A DNA stretch of 64,000 bases from CAVRUD01 sp963849635 (GCA_963849635.1 CAWKIA010000018.1:1-64000), one strand, 5' to 3'; numbered from the stretch's first letter, positions 1 to 8,271 are shown. Translations and numbers: made by a program. The notes: a model not told the origin generated them from the sequence alone.

Positions 1-1019
1 CTTGCAGCGTACGAGACGGGCCATCGCCGGGTACTTTGGATCTTGCCACTGCTCTTTGCACTCTGGGCGAACATGAATCTGACGGTGCTCATTGGCGGCC
101 TATGCCTCGCGGCGTTCGCCCTGGACCGGCTGCTCAGGCGCACACTGGACCGACATTTGACGATCATCTGCGTGTTGTCCGCGTTCGCGTTGCTCCTCAA
201 TCCCCGCGGCCCAGAACTCTTACAACGGCGCTCAAATATCAGGACTCCGACGCCGTCTGGCACCAGTACATTTTCGAATGGATGAGACCTGAACTGAGTG
301 ATCCGAAGCATTGGCCGTTCGTGCTTGCATTGCCGGTGATTCTGCTGGCCGTCTGGCAGCTCTTGTCGCTCCGTGTCTGGCCGGCGGTTCCAGTCCTCGT
401 GTTGGCATACCAGTCGTTTATCGCGATCCGGTTCATCCCCCTGTTCATCATTCTGGCGTTGCTGTTTGCTGCCTGGCTGGTTTGGCGGTACTCACAGGAG
501 CGGCGCACGGCGAGCAGCGCGCTGACGGTCCCGCCGCTGATTCCCCGCGTATGGTGGACGCCCGCCGCGGCGACATTGTCCGTCGTGTTCGTTGTCACGG
601 TGGCGGTGCGGACGGAGGAATCGCAGTTTCGCCGAGAACCGATCCCCCTCGGTTTACCGGCGATCGCGACGACCATGCTCTTAGAACAGTATCCAGACGC
701 CCGGCTTTTCAACACCTACGACTATGGCGGATACCTCATCTACCGGTTCGACGGTACAAACCGCGTCTATGTGGATGGCCGGGGGGAGATGTACGGGCAA
801 GCGTTCCTCCGGGACTACTTTGTGCTTGTCGGCGGAGGGCAAGGATGGCAAGAGACCTTTGACCAGGAGGGCATCAACGCGGTCATAACCCGAAACGCCG
901 ATGGACTGGACCAGCAAATCCGGGCGTCACCGGCCTGGGAACAACTGTATCGTGACAACAACTCGTCCCTCTATATCAGACTCCCTGTGGACGAATCTCC
1001 GAGCCGCATAGGCGAATAG
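1..1019 (+). CDS. Multi-pass membrane protein, C-terminal part, one frameshift
   Basis: The gene enters from the left edge and is open from base 1 in frame 1 (hydrophobic, with WANMNLTVLIGG and LNPRGPEL). It continues from about base 215 in frame 3 to the stop at 1019, so one base appears lost near 210-220. Several membrane helices are followed by an extracytoplasmic tail with YDYGGYLIYRF and VYVDGRGEMYG. That tail resembles uncharacterised Chloroflexi membrane proteins related to GT39-type glycosyltransferases, where a similar YDWGGYLIW...DGRADVYG stretch occurs; this is family recall, not a search. The real N-terminus lies outside the window. Function unknown; a role in cell-surface glycan assembly is only a guess. 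Confidence 0.6.
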   Translation, partial: CSVRDGPSPGTLDLATALCTLGEHESDGAHWRPMPRGVRPGPAAQAHTGPTFDDHLRVVRVRVAPQSPRPRTLTTALKYQDSDAVWHQYIFEWMRPELSDPKHWPFVLALPVILLAVWQLLSLRVWPAVPVLVLAYQSFIAIRFIPLFIILALLFAAWLVWRYSQERRTASSALTVPPLIPRVWWTPAAATLSVVFVVTVAVRTEESQFRREPIPLGLPAIATTMLLEQYPDARLFNTYDYGGYLIYRFDGTNRVYVDGRGEMYGQAFLRDYFVLVGGGQGWQETFDQEGINAVITRNADGLDQQIRASPAWEQLYRDNNSSLYIRLPVDESPSRIGE

Positions 1020-1075
1020 ACCAGGAGTAAGTCTAAGGTTTCGCGTCGCCCAATGGAACACGCTGGCGCAATCCT

Positions 1076-1282
1076 GTGGATCAACGCAAGGTAGACCTAC
1101 CGCCATTTCACATGGCGCACCACACCGCTTCCAGTCTGCTCCTGGCCGAAGGTTTCTCGCTGAAGATGATCCAGGAAGTGCTCGGACACACGCTGCTGTC
1201 CACGACCGCCGACATCTACAGTCATTTGGCACCGGAAGCCTTCCAGGAAGCCGCCGACGCGATGGAGTGGGCGCTCGGCTAG
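1076..1282 (+). pseudogene. Tyrosine recombinase (integrase) C-terminal remnant
   Basis: About 68 residues match the end of the phage-integrase catalytic domain. SLLLAEGFSLKMIQEVLGH is followed by TADIYSHLAPE, which carries the LGH histidine and the nucleophile tyrosine. In the preceding box the usual H-x-x-R reads HMAH, so the second catalytic arginine is replaced by histidine. Everything N-terminal is missing, because the membrane-protein gene ends only 57 bases upstream. It is a scar of a former element and cannot be active. No second copy of the nearby tRNA-His end was seen, so the boundaries of that element are unknown. Confidence 0.75.
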
Positions 1283-1643
1283 CCGTCGGGACTGCAAAAG
1301 GGACCGCGCTCTCAACGGACGGCGAGCTTCCGGCGTAGGCTTGGGAGGTTCGGGTTCCCGCCTGCGTCCGCAGGCTCGCCGTGTTCCAGTCTCCCGCCCT
1401 TCTACTCCGGCCGGGCGGCGCACTGGCCGGGAGCCAGCTACCTGGAGCGACCGAAGCCCACGCTTCGCTTCCCCTCGATCGTTCCCCCGGGCTCCGAGGA
1501 GACGCGAGGACCACGGCGACGGGCTCATCGGGAATCGCAAGATGACCGAACGCGGGAAGCCGTGGGGCACGGGTGCCCCACGGCCGGCGTCACCGGATTG
1601 CTGGGAGATCGGCCGCGTGCTCAGCGCGGCTCCGGGGCCGCGT
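1283..1643. other. Intergenic region with an 11-bp hairpin
   Basis: No credible gene was seen. The one clear structure is a perfect 11-bp inverted repeat, 1559-1569 against 1574-1584, with a four-base loop. It has no T-run on either side, so it is not an obvious terminator. It lies about 60 bases downstream of the small secreted-protein gene that reads leftward to 1644. Confidence 0.5.
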
Positions 1644-1883
1644 CTAGGGGGTGACGGCGGTTTGCTGTCTGGCGTCGAATGTACCCACGACCCAGGGGTT
1701 CGGTTCCGGATCGCTGGCGACTGTCCGGTACACGTCCGCCGGGTTGGCATAGATCCACATCGGATGGTTGTAATTTGGGTTGTCGTCCGGTCCCGGCTGA
1801 GCGCGGCGGAAACCGTGGCCGGCCGCGAAGACGGCGGCGAGCGTCGCGACGAGGAGCGTCTTGCGAATCAGGGAGCGGAACAT
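1644..1883 (-). CDS. Small secreted protein, unknown function
   Basis: A 79-residue protein. Its start is set by an AGGAGGAG ribosome-binding site a few bases before the ATG at 1883. The N-terminus is a typical signal peptide: MFRSLIRKT, a hydrophobic LLVATLAAVFAAG core, then small residues. The mature part is short, proline-rich and polar (PDDNPNYNHPMWIYANPADV), with aromatic residues and no cysteines. No family is recognised. A longer reading frame runs through this region and into rnpB upstream, but only the part from 1883 has a start signal and protein-like composition. Export to the cell surface or medium is inferred. Confidence 0.6.
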   Translation of the reverse strand: MFRSLIRKTLLVATLAAVFAAGHGFRRAQPGPDDNPNYNHPMWIYANPADVYRTVASDPEPNPWVVGTFDARQQTAVTP

Positions 1884-2088
1884 CGTGGACTCCTCCTGGT
1901 CGAGGGGCGAAGGTCGGGACTGGAACTGGCGGCCGACGCGGTGGCCAGTCGCTCCGGTGACTGGACCCATGATGGGCACCGCGATGCGCCGTGCTATCCG
2001 GGAATGTACGGAGTCCACCCTGCGATGCACGTTTCTGACGTCTAGCCGTTCTTTAGGTGACCCAGTTCCCATTGGGGTATTGACGCGA

Positions 2089-2146
2089 CGAGACCCGGCA
2101 GTCCATTGCTGCCGGGTCTCGTTTTGCCCGTCGTTCCGGGCTTTTT
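2089..2146 (+). terminator. Tandem rho-independent terminators (+ strand)
   Basis: The first hairpin has a perfect 13-bp stem (2089-2101 with 2109-2121), a seven-base loop and TTTT. The second follows at once: GCCCG 2126-2130 with CGGGC 2137-2141, then TTTTT. Both have T-runs only on the plus strand, where no coding gene lies upstream. On the minus strand they sit just past the 3' end of tRNA-His without T-runs. Confidence 0.7.
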
Positions 2147-2148
2147 GG

Positions 2149-2225
2149 TGGGGTGCCTTACGGGGCTCGAACCCGTGACCTCTTGTTCCACAGACAAGCG
2201 CTCTGCCGATTGAGCTAAAGGCACC
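2149..2225 (-). tRNA. tRNA-His (GTG)
   Basis: Full cloverleaf, anticodon GTG in loop CTGTGGA. The acceptor has the extra G-1:C73 pair expected of histidine tRNAs, giving eight base pairs (GGTGCCTT with AAGGCACC), and CCA is encoded at 2151-2149. It is the last gene of the tRNA-Thr, tRNA-Leu, rnpB, tRNA-His run on this strand. Confidence 0.95.
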
Positions 2226-2233
2226 GTGAGATT

Positions 2234-2600
2234 GAGGAGCGCGAAGAGGAGAGTAAGCCGAGTTCTGTTCCTGATGGTCATCTCTCTCGGTCCCGATGGG
2301 ACCGGCCACCTCGTCGCCTTCGGTGGCTGCTCTCGACTTTCGGCCTCGGCGAGCAACCTGATAGCGGCCGGATCGGAGATTGCTGCGGGGAGGATTGCCC
2401 TTTTCACTCGACCCGACACGATGTGGACCGGACCGGCATTGGTCTCTGTTGCTCTCGCGCGGTGAACCGCGCGCCAATCTGGACTGTCGACGCTCGCAGG
2501 CGCCTCCCCGGCTTTCACCGGGCACCCTTGCTCTGTGCAGCTCGGACTTTCCTCTGGCCCGAATGGCGCCAGCGACCATCCTTCCCTCCTCTGCGTCCTC
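2234..2600 (-). ncRNA. rnpB: RNase P RNA (bacterial type A)
   Basis: The catalytic RNA of RNase P, which trims tRNA 5' leaders. The 5' conserved block GAGGAAAGTCCGAGCTGCAC and the 3' block ACAGAACTCGGCTTACT are both present and pair as P4. The ends (GAGGACGCAGAGGAG and CTCCTCTTCGCGCTCCTC) form helix P1, which sets the limits to within a few bases. The length of about 367 nt is normal for the class. It sits between tRNA-Leu and tRNA-His on the same strand and is probably cotranscribed with them. Reading frames crossing it are coincidental. Confidence 0.93.
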
Positions 2601-2660
2601 AGTTGTCAAACGTGCATCCGCCATGATCGCAGCCGTATGACCGCGATCGGATCACGATCC

Positions 2661-2746
2661 TGGTGCCGAAGGGGAGATTTGAACTCCCACGGGGTTACCC
2701 CCACTACGCCCTGAACGTAGCGCGTCTGCCATTTCGCCACTTCGGC
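2661..2746 (-). tRNA. tRNA-Leu (CAG)
   Basis: Class II tRNA with a long variable arm (GGGGGTAACCCC). The anticodon CAG is in loop TTCAGGG, the acceptor GCCGAAG pairs with CTTCGGC, the discriminator is A and CCA is encoded. It lies between tRNA-Thr and rnpB. Confidence 0.95.
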
Positions 2747-2777
2747 GTGCATCCGACCTGGCGATTCCTCTGGCCGG

Positions 2778-2849
2778 AGCCGACCGGGGACTCGAACCCG
2801 CGACCTGCTGTTTACGAAACAGCTGCTCTACCAACTGAGCTAGGCCGGC
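2778..2849 (-). tRNA. tRNA-Thr (CGT), irregular T-arm
   Basis: The anticodon is CGT in loop TTCGTAA. The acceptor GCCGGCC pairs with GGTCGGC (one G-U), the D and anticodon arms are regular, the discriminator is T and CCA is not encoded. The T-stem is odd: 5' GCGGG faces CCCCG, leaving only three clean pairs, and the gene is about one base short there. This could be a sequencing deletion or a degraded tRNA. ACG codons can also be read by tRNA-Thr(TGT). Confidence 0.85.
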
Positions 2850-2887
2850 AGGTACCGTCTCGAAGCCCGCAGTCAAATGCGGCTCCC

Positions 2888-2917
2888 AGTATATCACCGT
2901 CGATTTCACGAGGGCAA
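2888..2917 (-). promoter_or_regulatory. Promoter of the tRNA-rnpB cluster
   Basis: On the minus strand TTGCCC (2917-2912), an 18-base spacer and an extended -10 TGATATACT (TATACT 2893-2888) lie about 38 bases before tRNA-Thr. It would drive tRNA-Thr, tRNA-Leu, rnpB and tRNA-His. Confidence 0.6.
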
Positions 2918-3137
2918 TGTCATGTTGAATGCGTGCGAACTCGAATTAACGAGCGGTCGGACAGGACGGTCAGACTTCACTCCGCGAGCGTTGTGCTATG
3001 TTTCGGCGTCGGGGCCAGGGGGAATCGACCGGACGCCTTGACAGCTCAATGTTGCCGCGCGGGATGACCGGCGCCAACTGAGTTCTCTGACGCTTGGCAC
3101 TCGGACTCGTCATGCTCGTACGGATGGCCACTCCTTC

Positions 3138-3815
3138 ATGAACCGACCGTCCCGGCGACAATCCTCTCCCACGTTCCGGCAAAACCTCCGGCGGATGCCC
3201 AGGGCGCAAGTAATCTTCGCCGTCGTTACCTTACTTGTCGTCTGCGCGGTGGTAGGTGGCAGCGTCGGGACCGTGATTTTCGACGCGATCAAATCGGACA
3301 ATACCGACGTCGACCCGGAAGAGTTCAATGCGTCCACGCGGGACGACTTCATCAACGAAATGCGGGCGACGGTTGAGGCCAATCCCGCTGATGCGGCGGC
3401 GATGAGCCTGCTCGCCAACGTGCTCGCTCAGGACGGACGCATCGACGAGGCGATTGATTGGTACGAACAATCGCTGGCCGCCGATCCAACCAACGCTCAG
3501 GTACGGCTCAGTTTCGCCCTGTCGCTGGCGGAAGCGGGCAAGCGGGCGGACGCCGAAGTCCAGTACCGGCGGATCCTGGAGAATGATCCCAACCAGGCAG
3601 AGGCGTGGTACTACCTGGGCGAACTCTATCGCGCCTGGAACCCACCTCGGTCCGGTGAGGCGATTGCCGCCTTTCAGCAGGTACTGATGCTCGCACCCGG
3701 CGCGGTGATCGCTCAGCGCGCGTCGGAATCGCTCGCGGCGATGGGCGTCGCGACACCGATGGCAACGCCCTCAGCTACACCCGCGGCGGGCGGCACGCCA
3801 GCACCTCCCAATTAG
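3138..3815 (+). CDS. Membrane-anchored TPR protein
   Basis: 225 residues. There is a basic N-terminus (residues 1-25), one membrane helix (about 25-50, VIFAVVTLLVVCAVVGG), then at least three tetratricopeptide repeats (about 80-190; for example AIDWYEQSLAADPTNAQVRLS and AEVQYRRILENDPNQAEAWYYLGELY). The tail is a Thr/Pro/Ala-rich low-complexity stretch. It is likely an N-in/C-out protein with periplasmic TPRs that scaffold other proteins; the layout recalls CcmH-type TPR proteins, but no cytochrome-maturation genes are nearby. It ends 12 bases before the Trm112-like gene, so the two are probably cotranscribed. Exact function unknown. Confidence 0.75.
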   Translation: MNRPSRRQSSPTFRQNLRRMPRAQVIFAVVTLLVVCAVVGGSVGTVIFDAIKSDNTDVDPEEFNASTRDDFINEMRATVEANPADAAAMSLLANVLAQDGRIDEAIDWYEQSLAADPTNAQVRLSFALSLAEAGKRADAEVQYRRILENDPNQAEAWYYLGELYRAWNPPRSGEAIAAFQQVLMLAPGAVIAQRASESLAAMGVATPMATPSATPAAGGTPAPPN

Positions 3816-3827
3816 GAGCAGAAGCCG

Positions 3828-4040
3828 ATGGCGATTCAATTCAAGGATTCGACTGAACGGGCAAGTGCCGTGAAGACGACCAGCATGAGTGAAGACCTGT
3901 TCGATATCCTCGTCTGCCCGGTCGACAAGCATGATCTCCGGCTGGAAGGTCAGTCACTGGTGTGCATTACTTGTGGCCGTACCTATCAGATCAGTGACGG
4001 CATTCCCGACATGCTGGTCGACGAGCAACCATCTGCGTGA
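3828..4040 (+). CDS. Trm112/UPF0434 family zinc-ribbon-like protein
   Basis: 70 residues. The core DLFDILVCPVDKHDLRL...CITCGRTYQISDGIPDML is the Trm112/YcaR fold, with CPVD and CITCG as the metal-binding or structural knuckles. Trm112 proteins activate methyltransferases in eukaryotes and archaea; the bacterial members have no settled role. The start at 3828 follows AGGAG at 12 bases. A second in-frame ATG at 3885 (MSEDLF) would give the more usual 51-residue length. It sits between the TPR gene and ruvB, probably in one transcript. Confidence 0.75.
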   Translation: MAIQFKDSTERASAVKTTSMSEDLFDILVCPVDKHDLRLEGQSLVCITCGRTYQISDGIPDMLVDEQPSA

Positions 4041-4080
4041 CCTTCAAGAGCATACCGACCGGGGCGTCGTGGACGAGCGA

Positions 4081-5136
4081 ATGAGCGAAGGACCAGACCA
4101 AAAACGGGTCGTGAGCCCGTCACTTCGGACTGAGGACGCCGGCATTGAACGGAGCCTGCGTCCGCGTCGCCTGGCCGAGTACATCGGCCAGGACCGGGTG
4201 AAGACCAGCCTCGAGATCTTCATGCAGGCGGCCAGGGGACGGGGCGAGCCGCTCGATCACGTCCTCTTCTACGGGCCGCCTGGGCTTGGGAAGACGACCC
4301 TGGCCTCGATCATCGCGGCGGAGATGGGTGTCAGCCTCAGAATCACCTCCGGTCCCGCGATCGAGCGTCAAGGCGACCTCGTTTCGGTGCTGACGAATCT
4401 GAAGCCGGGCGATGTGCTGTTCATCGACGAGATTCACCGGTTGAACCGCGCCGTCGAAGAGGTGCTCTACCCGGCGATGGAAGACCACGCGGTCGACATC
4501 ATCATCGGCAAGGGGCCGGCCGCCCGGACGATGCGGATTACGCTGCCTCCTTTCACCCTGGTCGGGGCAACTACCCGTCTGGCGTTGCTGACCGGTCCCC
4601 TGCGCGACAGGTTCGGATCGGTCCTCCGGCTCGATTTTTACAATCTCGAGGCAACGACCGAGATCATCTCGAGGTCGGCGCAGATCCTCGGCGTGACGAT
4701 CGACGATGCCGGGGCGGTGGAGGTGGCGCGACGTTCACGGGGCACGCCGCGTGTCGCCAATCGGCTGCTGAAGCGCGTGCGCGATTTCGCCGAGGTCCAC
4801 GAGGAACGGATCGTCACCGAGGAAGTCGCCAAGGCGGCGCTGTCGATGCTGGACATCGATGAGCTTGGACTCGACGAGATTGACCGGCGCATCCTGCTCG
4901 CGATCATCCAGAAGTTCGGTGGCGGGCCGGTCGGTATCGACACCATCGCCGCGGCAACCAGTGAAGAGACCGACACGATCATGGACGTGTATGAGCCGTA
5001 CCTGATCCAACTCGGCTTTCTTCAGCGGACGCCACGGGGAAGGACCGCGACCCGCCTCGGGTATGCCCATGTCGGCATTCGGCCCCCGGCCTCGCTGGTT
5101 AGTGAGCAGCAGTCGTTTCTGGCTGAGGACGAATGA
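4081..5136 (+). CDS. ruvB: Holliday junction branch-migration ATPase RuvB
   Basis: 351 residues, the normal size. RuvB is the hexameric AAA+ motor that, with RuvA, drives branch migration of Holliday junctions in recombinational repair. Visible motifs are Walker A GPPGLGKTT, Walker B VLFIDEIHRL, sensor 1 GATTR, the arginine finger in LTGPLRDRFG, and the C-terminal winged helix (RRILLAIIQKFGGGPVG...RTPRGRTATRLGYAH). The open frame extends far upstream of 4081, but homology begins just after this ATG; a GTG at 4072 is an alternative start. ruvA and ruvC are not in the window. The stop overlaps queA by four bases, a pairing common in bacteria. Confidence 0.95.
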   Translation: MSEGPDQKRVVSPSLRTEDAGIERSLRPRRLAEYIGQDRVKTSLEIFMQAARGRGEPLDHVLFYGPPGLGKTTLASIIAAEMGVSLRITSGPAIERQGDLVSVLTNLKPGDVLFIDEIHRLNRAVEEVLYPAMEDHAVDIIIGKGPAARTMRITLPPFTLVGATTRLALLTGPLRDRFGSVLRLDFYNLEATTEIISRSAQILGVTIDDAGAVEVARRSRGTPRVANRLLKRVRDFAEVHEERIVTEEVAKAALSMLDIDELGLDEIDRRILLAIIQKFGGGPVGIDTIAAATSEETDTIMDVYEPYLIQLGFLQRTPRGRTATRLGYAHVGIRPPASLVSEQQSFLAEDE

Positions 5137-6203
5137 CGATCGAATTCCCGAACGAACCACTGCGGACGGAATCGCTGGACTTTGATCTTCCGACCGAGCT
5201 CATTGCCCAGACTCCGCTCGCCGTCCGCCACGATTCCAGGTTGCTGGTGTTAGATCGAGCCGGCGGTCCAATTGCGCACCGCCATGTCCGCGACCTACCG
5301 GAGTTGCTCAGCCCGGGCGACTTGATCGTTGCCAACAACTCTCGGGTGCTGCCCGCGCGCCTGCAAGCGTCTAAGAAAGACACCGGTGGGAAGGTCGAGG
5401 TGCTTCTGCTCGAACGCCAAGACGAGGGAGATTGGACCGCACTTGCCCGCCCCGTCCGGCGGCTCCGTGCCGGCACGGAGCTGATCGTCCACGCACGGGA
5501 AGGACTCGACCGCGGTTCCGAGGCGGCAGAAGTCATAGCCGTCGGGAGCGATGGCATGATTTCGGTCCGCTTGACACCGGACCTTGAGGAAAATCTCGGT
5601 GAGTACGGCCGGATGCCTCTCCCACCGTACATCCATGCGCAGTTGGAAGACGCCGAGCGCTATCAGACGATCTACGCGCAACTGCCGGGCTCGGCCGCGG
5701 CGCCCACTGCCGGATTGCACATCACAGAAGAGCTGCTAGAACGACTTCGATCGGCCGGGATTGGCTGGGCCGAGGTTACCCTCCATGTGGGGCTAGATAC
5801 TTTCAAGCCGATCTCGACTGAACTGGTGCGAGATCACCACATCCATCAAGAGTGGTGTTCGGTGAGTGATGAGGCCGCGCAGCTCATCAATGACTGCAAG
5901 GATGCAGGCGGACGGGTGATCGCCCTGGGTACGACAAGTGCGCGAACGCTGGAGACCCTTGGAAATGTGTACCAAAGGGACCGGCTCAAGGGCTGGTCCG
6001 GACCAACGGGCCTGTTCATTACACCGGGCTATCGCTGGCAGGTCGTCGATGGGCTCATCACCAACTTTCACTTGCCACGTTCGTCACTGCTCGCCATGGT
6101 GAGTGCCTTGGTTGGTTGGGAGCGGCTCAAAGCGGCCTACGACGAGGCCATTGCGCGGAAGTACCGCTTCTTTTCGTTCGGGGATGCGATGCTCATCGCT
6201 TGA
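5133..6203 (+). CDS. queA: S-adenosylmethionine:tRNA ribosyltransferase-isomerase
   Basis: 356 residues. QueA transfers and isomerises the ribosyl part of AdoMet onto 7-aminomethyl-7-deazaguanine in tRNA, making epoxyqueuosine at the wobble position of GUN anticodons. Family signatures are DFDLPTELIAQTPL at the N-terminus, NNSRVLPARL, PLPPYIH, ERYQTIYAQLPGSAAAPTAGLH, and LITNFHLPRSSLLAMVSAL near the end. It starts inside the ruvB stop (ATGA), so the two are translationally coupled. The tRNA-His (GTG) gene in this window encodes one of its substrates. Confidence 0.95.
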   Translation: MTIEFPNEPLRTESLDFDLPTELIAQTPLAVRHDSRLLVLDRAGGPIAHRHVRDLPELLSPGDLIVANNSRVLPARLQASKKDTGGKVEVLLLERQDEGDWTALARPVRRLRAGTELIVHAREGLDRGSEAAEVIAVGSDGMISVRLTPDLEENLGEYGRMPLPPYIHAQLEDAERYQTIYAQLPGSAAAPTAGLHITEELLERLRSAGIGWAEVTLHVGLDTFKPISTELVRDHHIHQEWCSVSDEAAQLINDCKDAGGRVIALGTTSARTLETLGNVYQRDRLKGWSGPTGLFITPGYRWQVVDGLITNFHLPRSSLLAMVSALVGWERLKAAYDEAIARKYRFFSFGDAMLIA

Positions 6204-6253
6204 AGGTTCGCCGCGCGGAATCTCGCGTCCCACTGACTACAGCGGAGGACACG

Positions 6254-6841
6254 TTGGAACAGACACTCCCTTCTCGTGAGGCCACCTGGAACCTCGTCAC
6301 GGAGTACATCAAATCCGAGAGCTTGCGCCGCCATTGCCTGGCAGTTGAAACGGCCATGCGCGCGTATGCCCGCAAATTTGGCGAATCAGAGGATGAGTGG
6401 GGAATCGTGGGACTCGTCCACGATTACGACTTCGAAGTCCATCCCACGCTCGATCTCCATCCTGAAGCCGGCATACCGGTACTGATCGAGCGAGGCTACC
6501 CGGATTGGGTCATCCGGGCAGTGCGCAGCCACGCCGACCATCTTGGAGTGAGCCGGGAGTCCAACCTGGAGAAGGCGCTCAGCGCCGTTGATGAGATGAC
6601 CGGGTTCATCTCGGCGGTGGCACTGGTGCGTCCGTCCAGGGCGGTTGCCGATGTAACGCCCTCGTCGGTGCGCAAAAAGATGAAGGACAAGGCTTTTGCC
6701 CGGGCGGTGAGTCGTGAAGAGATGCTCCACACCGCGGCTGCGCTTGGCGTCGACTTTGATGAGCACGTTCAATTTGTGATTGACGCCATGACTGCAAATG
6801 CCGAAGCGCTCGGCGTTGCTGGTGTTCAGACGGACGCATAG
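6254..6841 (+). CDS. HD-domain phosphohydrolase
   Basis: 195 residues if started at the TTG at 6254, which has GGAGG five bases upstream and precedes the first conserved region; the open frame upstream overlaps queA and looks non-coding. HD-superfamily residues are RRHCLAVETAMR, the doublet in GLVHDYDFEVHP, and a later AVRSHADH. Members bind metal and hydrolyse phosphomonoesters or nucleotides. This short form is often annotated simply as an HDIG-domain protein, so the substrate is unknown. It follows queA by about 50 bases and precedes the lipoprotein cyclophilin. Confidence 0.7.
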   Translation: MEQTLPSREATWNLVTEYIKSESLRRHCLAVETAMRAYARKFGESEDEWGIVGLVHDYDFEVHPTLDLHPEAGIPVLIERGYPDWVIRAVRSHADHLGVSRESNLEKALSAVDEMTGFISAVALVRPSRAVADVTPSSVRKKMKDKAFARAVSREEMLHTAAALGVDFDEHVQFVIDAMTANAEALGVAGVQTDA

Positions 6842-6881
6842 ACTCGCTCGGCGCGGCCTAGTGATGGTAGGAGTTGTACGA

Positions 6882-7625
6882 GTGGGCCAAAGTGCCATCG
6901 TGTCCTGGACGTTCAAGATTGTGATAGTTGCGTTTCTCGCGGTAGGCCTGACTGCCTGCGGTGACGACGATGACGAGGCGCCTTCTCAGCCACCGGCAAC
7001 CACCGCGGCCCCAACTGAGGCTCCCGCGAACACCTCGGCGGATGCTGGTTCTGGAAGCTGCTGGACCGCCGATCAGCGGGCGGAGGATCTGAACGGGAAG
7101 CCGCAATGGTCCAGCGCTCCGGCGATGACCATTGATCCAAGCAAGGCGTATACCGCCCGGTTCGAGACATCGTTGGGTGGATTTACGGTGGAATTGCTGC
7201 CACAGGATGCCCCGCAAACGGTCAACAGCTTCGTCTGTCTGGCCCGGGAAGGATTCTATGAGGGGATCGTGTTTCACCGGGTGATGGAGGGCTTCGTGAT
7301 CCAGGCCGGAGACCCGACCGGCACAGGCGGCGGCGGTCCTGGCTACAGTTTTGCGGATGAACTTCCGACCGCGCTCAACTATGAGCGAGGCACGCTGGCA
7401 ATGGCCAATGCCGGACCGAACACCAATGGCAGCCAGTTCTTCGTTTGTCTCGACAACCTGTCCCAGAACCTGGCGAAGAACTACTCTATCTTTGGCCGGG
7501 TCACTGAGGGGATGGAGACGGTGGATGCAATCGGCACTGTCGAGGTCGGGCCGAGCCAGTCCGGCGAGATGTCCTCACCGGTCGAGCCGGTCACGATTTC
7601 GTCGGTAACAATTACGGAGGGCTGA
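6882..7625 (+). CDS. Lipoprotein peptidyl-prolyl cis-trans isomerase (cyclophilin)
   Basis: 247 residues. The N-terminus is a lipoprotein signal: hydrophobic IVIVAFLAVG then lipobox LTAC, with an Asp-rich stretch and a Pro/Thr/Ala-rich linker after the cysteine. The C-terminal cyclophilin domain (about 90-245) has FHRVMEGFVIQAGDPTGTG and MANAGPNTNGSQFFV, containing the catalytic Arg and the Gln/Phe pocket. It should isomerise proline bonds in proteins folding outside the membrane. The start chosen is the GTG at 6882 with AGGAG nine bases before; the GTG at 6900 also gives a good signal peptide. A second cyclophilin follows 81 bases later. Confidence 0.85.
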   Translation: MGQSAIVSWTFKIVIVAFLAVGLTACGDDDDEAPSQPPATTAAPTEAPANTSADAGSGSCWTADQRAEDLNGKPQWSSAPAMTIDPSKAYTARFETSLGGFTVELLPQDAPQTVNSFVCLAREGFYEGIVFHRVMEGFVIQAGDPTGTGGGGPGYSFADELPTALNYERGTLAMANAGPNTNGSQFFVCLDNLSQNLAKNYSIFGRVTEGMETVDAIGTVEVGPSQSGEMSSPVEPVTISSVTITEG

Positions 7626-7706
7626 GGCCCGCGAGTCGTCCGATTGGTAGAGTTTGTAGGTCGTGTAAGTGCTCCTTCAGGAGCTAGCGTTGGGAGACTT
7701 CGCAGC

Positions 7707-8240
7707 GTGGCAGCAAAGCAGTGGTCGAAGCCGTTTGACTTTTCCGTCAGCGGATCGAAGAAGTACGCGGCGACATTGACCACGAACAAAGGGACGTTTG
7801 ACATCGAACTCTTCGTCGACAAGGCCCCCCAGACCGTCAACAACTTCGTCAACCTTGCCAAGGAGGGCTACTACGACGGCACGCCATTTCATCGGATCGT
7901 GTCGGGGTTCGTGATCCAGGGGGGCGATCCGACCGGCACAGGGTCCGGTGGCCCCGGGTTCAAGTTTCGGGACGAGCTGCCGACTGACCTCGACTACAAG
8001 CGGGGCGTGCTGGCGATGGCGAATGCCGGGCCGAACACAAACGGCAGCCAGTTCTTCGTCTGCCTCACGGATCTCACCGGCAAGCTCCCGAAGAATTACA
8101 CGATTTTTGGCCAGGTAACATCTGGATTGGATGTCGTCGACATGATCGCGGCGACGCCGACCCGACGAGGCGCGAGCGGCGAAAACTCCTCACCGACCGA
8201 GGCAGTAACGCTCGAATCGGTGACTGTGTCGGAGTCTTAG
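7707..8240 (+). CDS. Peptidyl-prolyl cis-trans isomerase (cyclophilin), cytoplasmic
   Basis: 177 residues from the GTG at 7707, which has GGGAG about 11 bases upstream; an ATG-type frame from 7644 adds 21 unlikely residues. There is no signal peptide. The cyclophilin core is complete: FHRIVSGFVIQGGDPTGTG, GVLAMANAGPNTNGSQFFV and the final TLESVTVSES. It is clearly a paralogue of the preceding lipoprotein, sharing long identical stretches in the active-site region, and probably arose by tandem duplication, with one copy serving each side of the membrane. Confidence 0.88.
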   Translation: MAAKQWSKPFDFSVSGSKKYAATLTTNKGTFDIELFVDKAPQTVNNFVNLAKEGYYDGTPFHRIVSGFVIQGGDPTGTGSGGPGFKFRDELPTDLDYKRGVLAMANAGPNTNGSQFFVCLTDLTGKLPKNYTIFGQVTSGLDVVDMIAATPTRRGASGENSSPTEAVTLESVTVSES

Positions 8241-8271
8241 AGCCGCCGGCGATCGGCATGTGAGACGCACA

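Noticed and set aside
2042..2624. Minus-strand open frames of 158 and 326 codons
   Set aside because: They run through tRNA-His and rnpB, whose structures are clear; only the last 79 codons (from 1883) have a start signal.
4638..5231. Minus-strand frames opposite ruvB and queA
   Set aside because: Shadows of well-conserved plus-strand genes.
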